From CAYUMU01 sp964445985 (lineage in GTDB: Bacteria; Planctomycetota; Planctomycetia; Pirellulales; S012-138): a stretch of DNA of 6,442 bases. The translations under genes were made by a program, and so were the position numbers. A model generated the notes under the pieces. It did no database searches, had not been told where the DNA came from, and saw only the letters and a program-made list of their open reading frames with translations. The stretch spans positions 1-6,442 of the forward strand of contig CAYUMU010000157.1 in NCBI GenBank assembly GCA_964445985.1, in the 5' to 3' direction. Position 1 is the stretch's first letter; the number at the start of each line of letters is the position of its first letter. Shown here piece by piece: positions 6,106 through 6,442 of this stretch.

Positions 6106-6442
6106 TTTACTTGCGGCGCCCTCTTTCGATGCGAATCAACTTTTGTTCTGCGCTGGTCAAACGAAGCTACGGCGACGCTCATGCCAATGTTTCACTCCGG
6201 CGAGGAGAGCATCGGCGACTGTGCAAACGCATTTATCCGCGACACAAGCGGAAACTCGAACAGGGAGCATGCGTTGGTTTCGCGAATTACCTGCAAGGCA
6301 GGATGCTTCCAACATGGATGTGCTTACCCCCCGTCCCTGGGGAAGGTATTTTATCTTGTAGTTGATAACTTTGCACCCCTAAAGCGATTGTAGCTAGTGA
6401 GCGTCGGGAAATGGCTTTGAGCGGGCGTTTTGCGGGGTGGCC
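6106..6442. other. Upstream region without a convincing gene
   Basis: These 337 bases precede the Hsp70 gene and reach the window edge. Short open frames occur on both strands; on the minus strand one runs in from the edge for about 51 codons to a stop near 6287. None has a recognisable domain, signal peptide or good ribosome binding site. I see no tRNA, no complete CIRCE operator and no terminator with a T-run. It most likely holds the promoter and 5' leader of the three-gene unit. Confidence 0.5.
6348..6376 (-). promoter_or_regulatory. Possible sigma70-type promoter for the Hsp70-led operon
   Basis: On the minus strand GTGCAA (6371-6376) is followed after 17 bases by TAAAAT (6348-6353). 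The -10 matches the consensus at 5 of 6 positions and the -35 at only 3 of 6. The transcript would have a leader of about 240 bases. The surrounding AT-rich stretch supports the site, but such a match can arise by chance and planctomycete promoters are poorly defined. Confidence 0.2.

Noticed and set aside
6155..6160. TTGACC on the minus strand as a -35 box close to the Hsp70 gene
   Set aside because: No acceptable -10 hexamer lies 16-18 bases downstream.
6173..6406. Nine-base inverted repeat CGACGCTCA / TGAGCGTCG about 216 bases apart
   Set aside because: Too short and too far apart to be told from chance; no mobile-element gene lies between the arms.

Overview
The window looks like planctomycete DNA, probably from the Pirellulales or a relative. 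The best evidence is the N-terminus of the central protein (DPYHRWLGI...PPNHYRLLG...AERQMAHVRRY...), a conserved leader I associate with Planctomycetes, together with FGE-sulfatase and WD40 domains in one membrane-anchored protein and moderate to high GC. This is draft or metagenomic sequence: 100 Ns interrupt the middle of a gene.

All three genes I can support lie on the minus strand and read from right to left. From the right edge: about 340 bases with no convincing gene, probably holding the upstream control region; an Hsp70-family chaperone paralogue (4129-6105); a 91-base spacer; one very large multidomain gene (670-4037) broken by the gap; a 52-base spacer; and a small predicted lipoprotein (210-617). 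The leftmost ~210 bases hold nothing I can identify. Same strand, same order and short spacers suggest one operon.

The large protein reads, from its N-terminus: a J-domain-like segment with no HPD motif, a proline-rich linker, one transmembrane helix preceded by KRRKK, a first FGE-sulfatase (SUMF1-like) domain, a linker, WD40 repeats, and a second FGE-sulfatase domain. The gap falls inside WD40 repeats of 126 bp. Exactly 55 identical bases stand at both contig ends, which suggests a k=55 de Bruijn assembly that broke at a tandem repeat. A gap of 71 + 126n bases keeps the repeat period and brings the two halves into the same frame, so this is one intact gene, not two genes or a pseudogene. It has at least six WD40 repeats; one more (197-base gap) would make a standard seven-blade propeller.

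Working model (inference): the cytosolic Hsp70 is linked to the membrane through the cytosolic J-like segment, while the FGE and WD40 domains face outside the membrane, where the lipoprotein would also sit. Both FGE domains lack the first of the two active-site cysteines of true formylglycine-generating enzymes, so they more likely bind something or do different chemistry. I see no toxin, nuclease, reverse transcriptase, CRISPR array, tRNA or transposase in the window.
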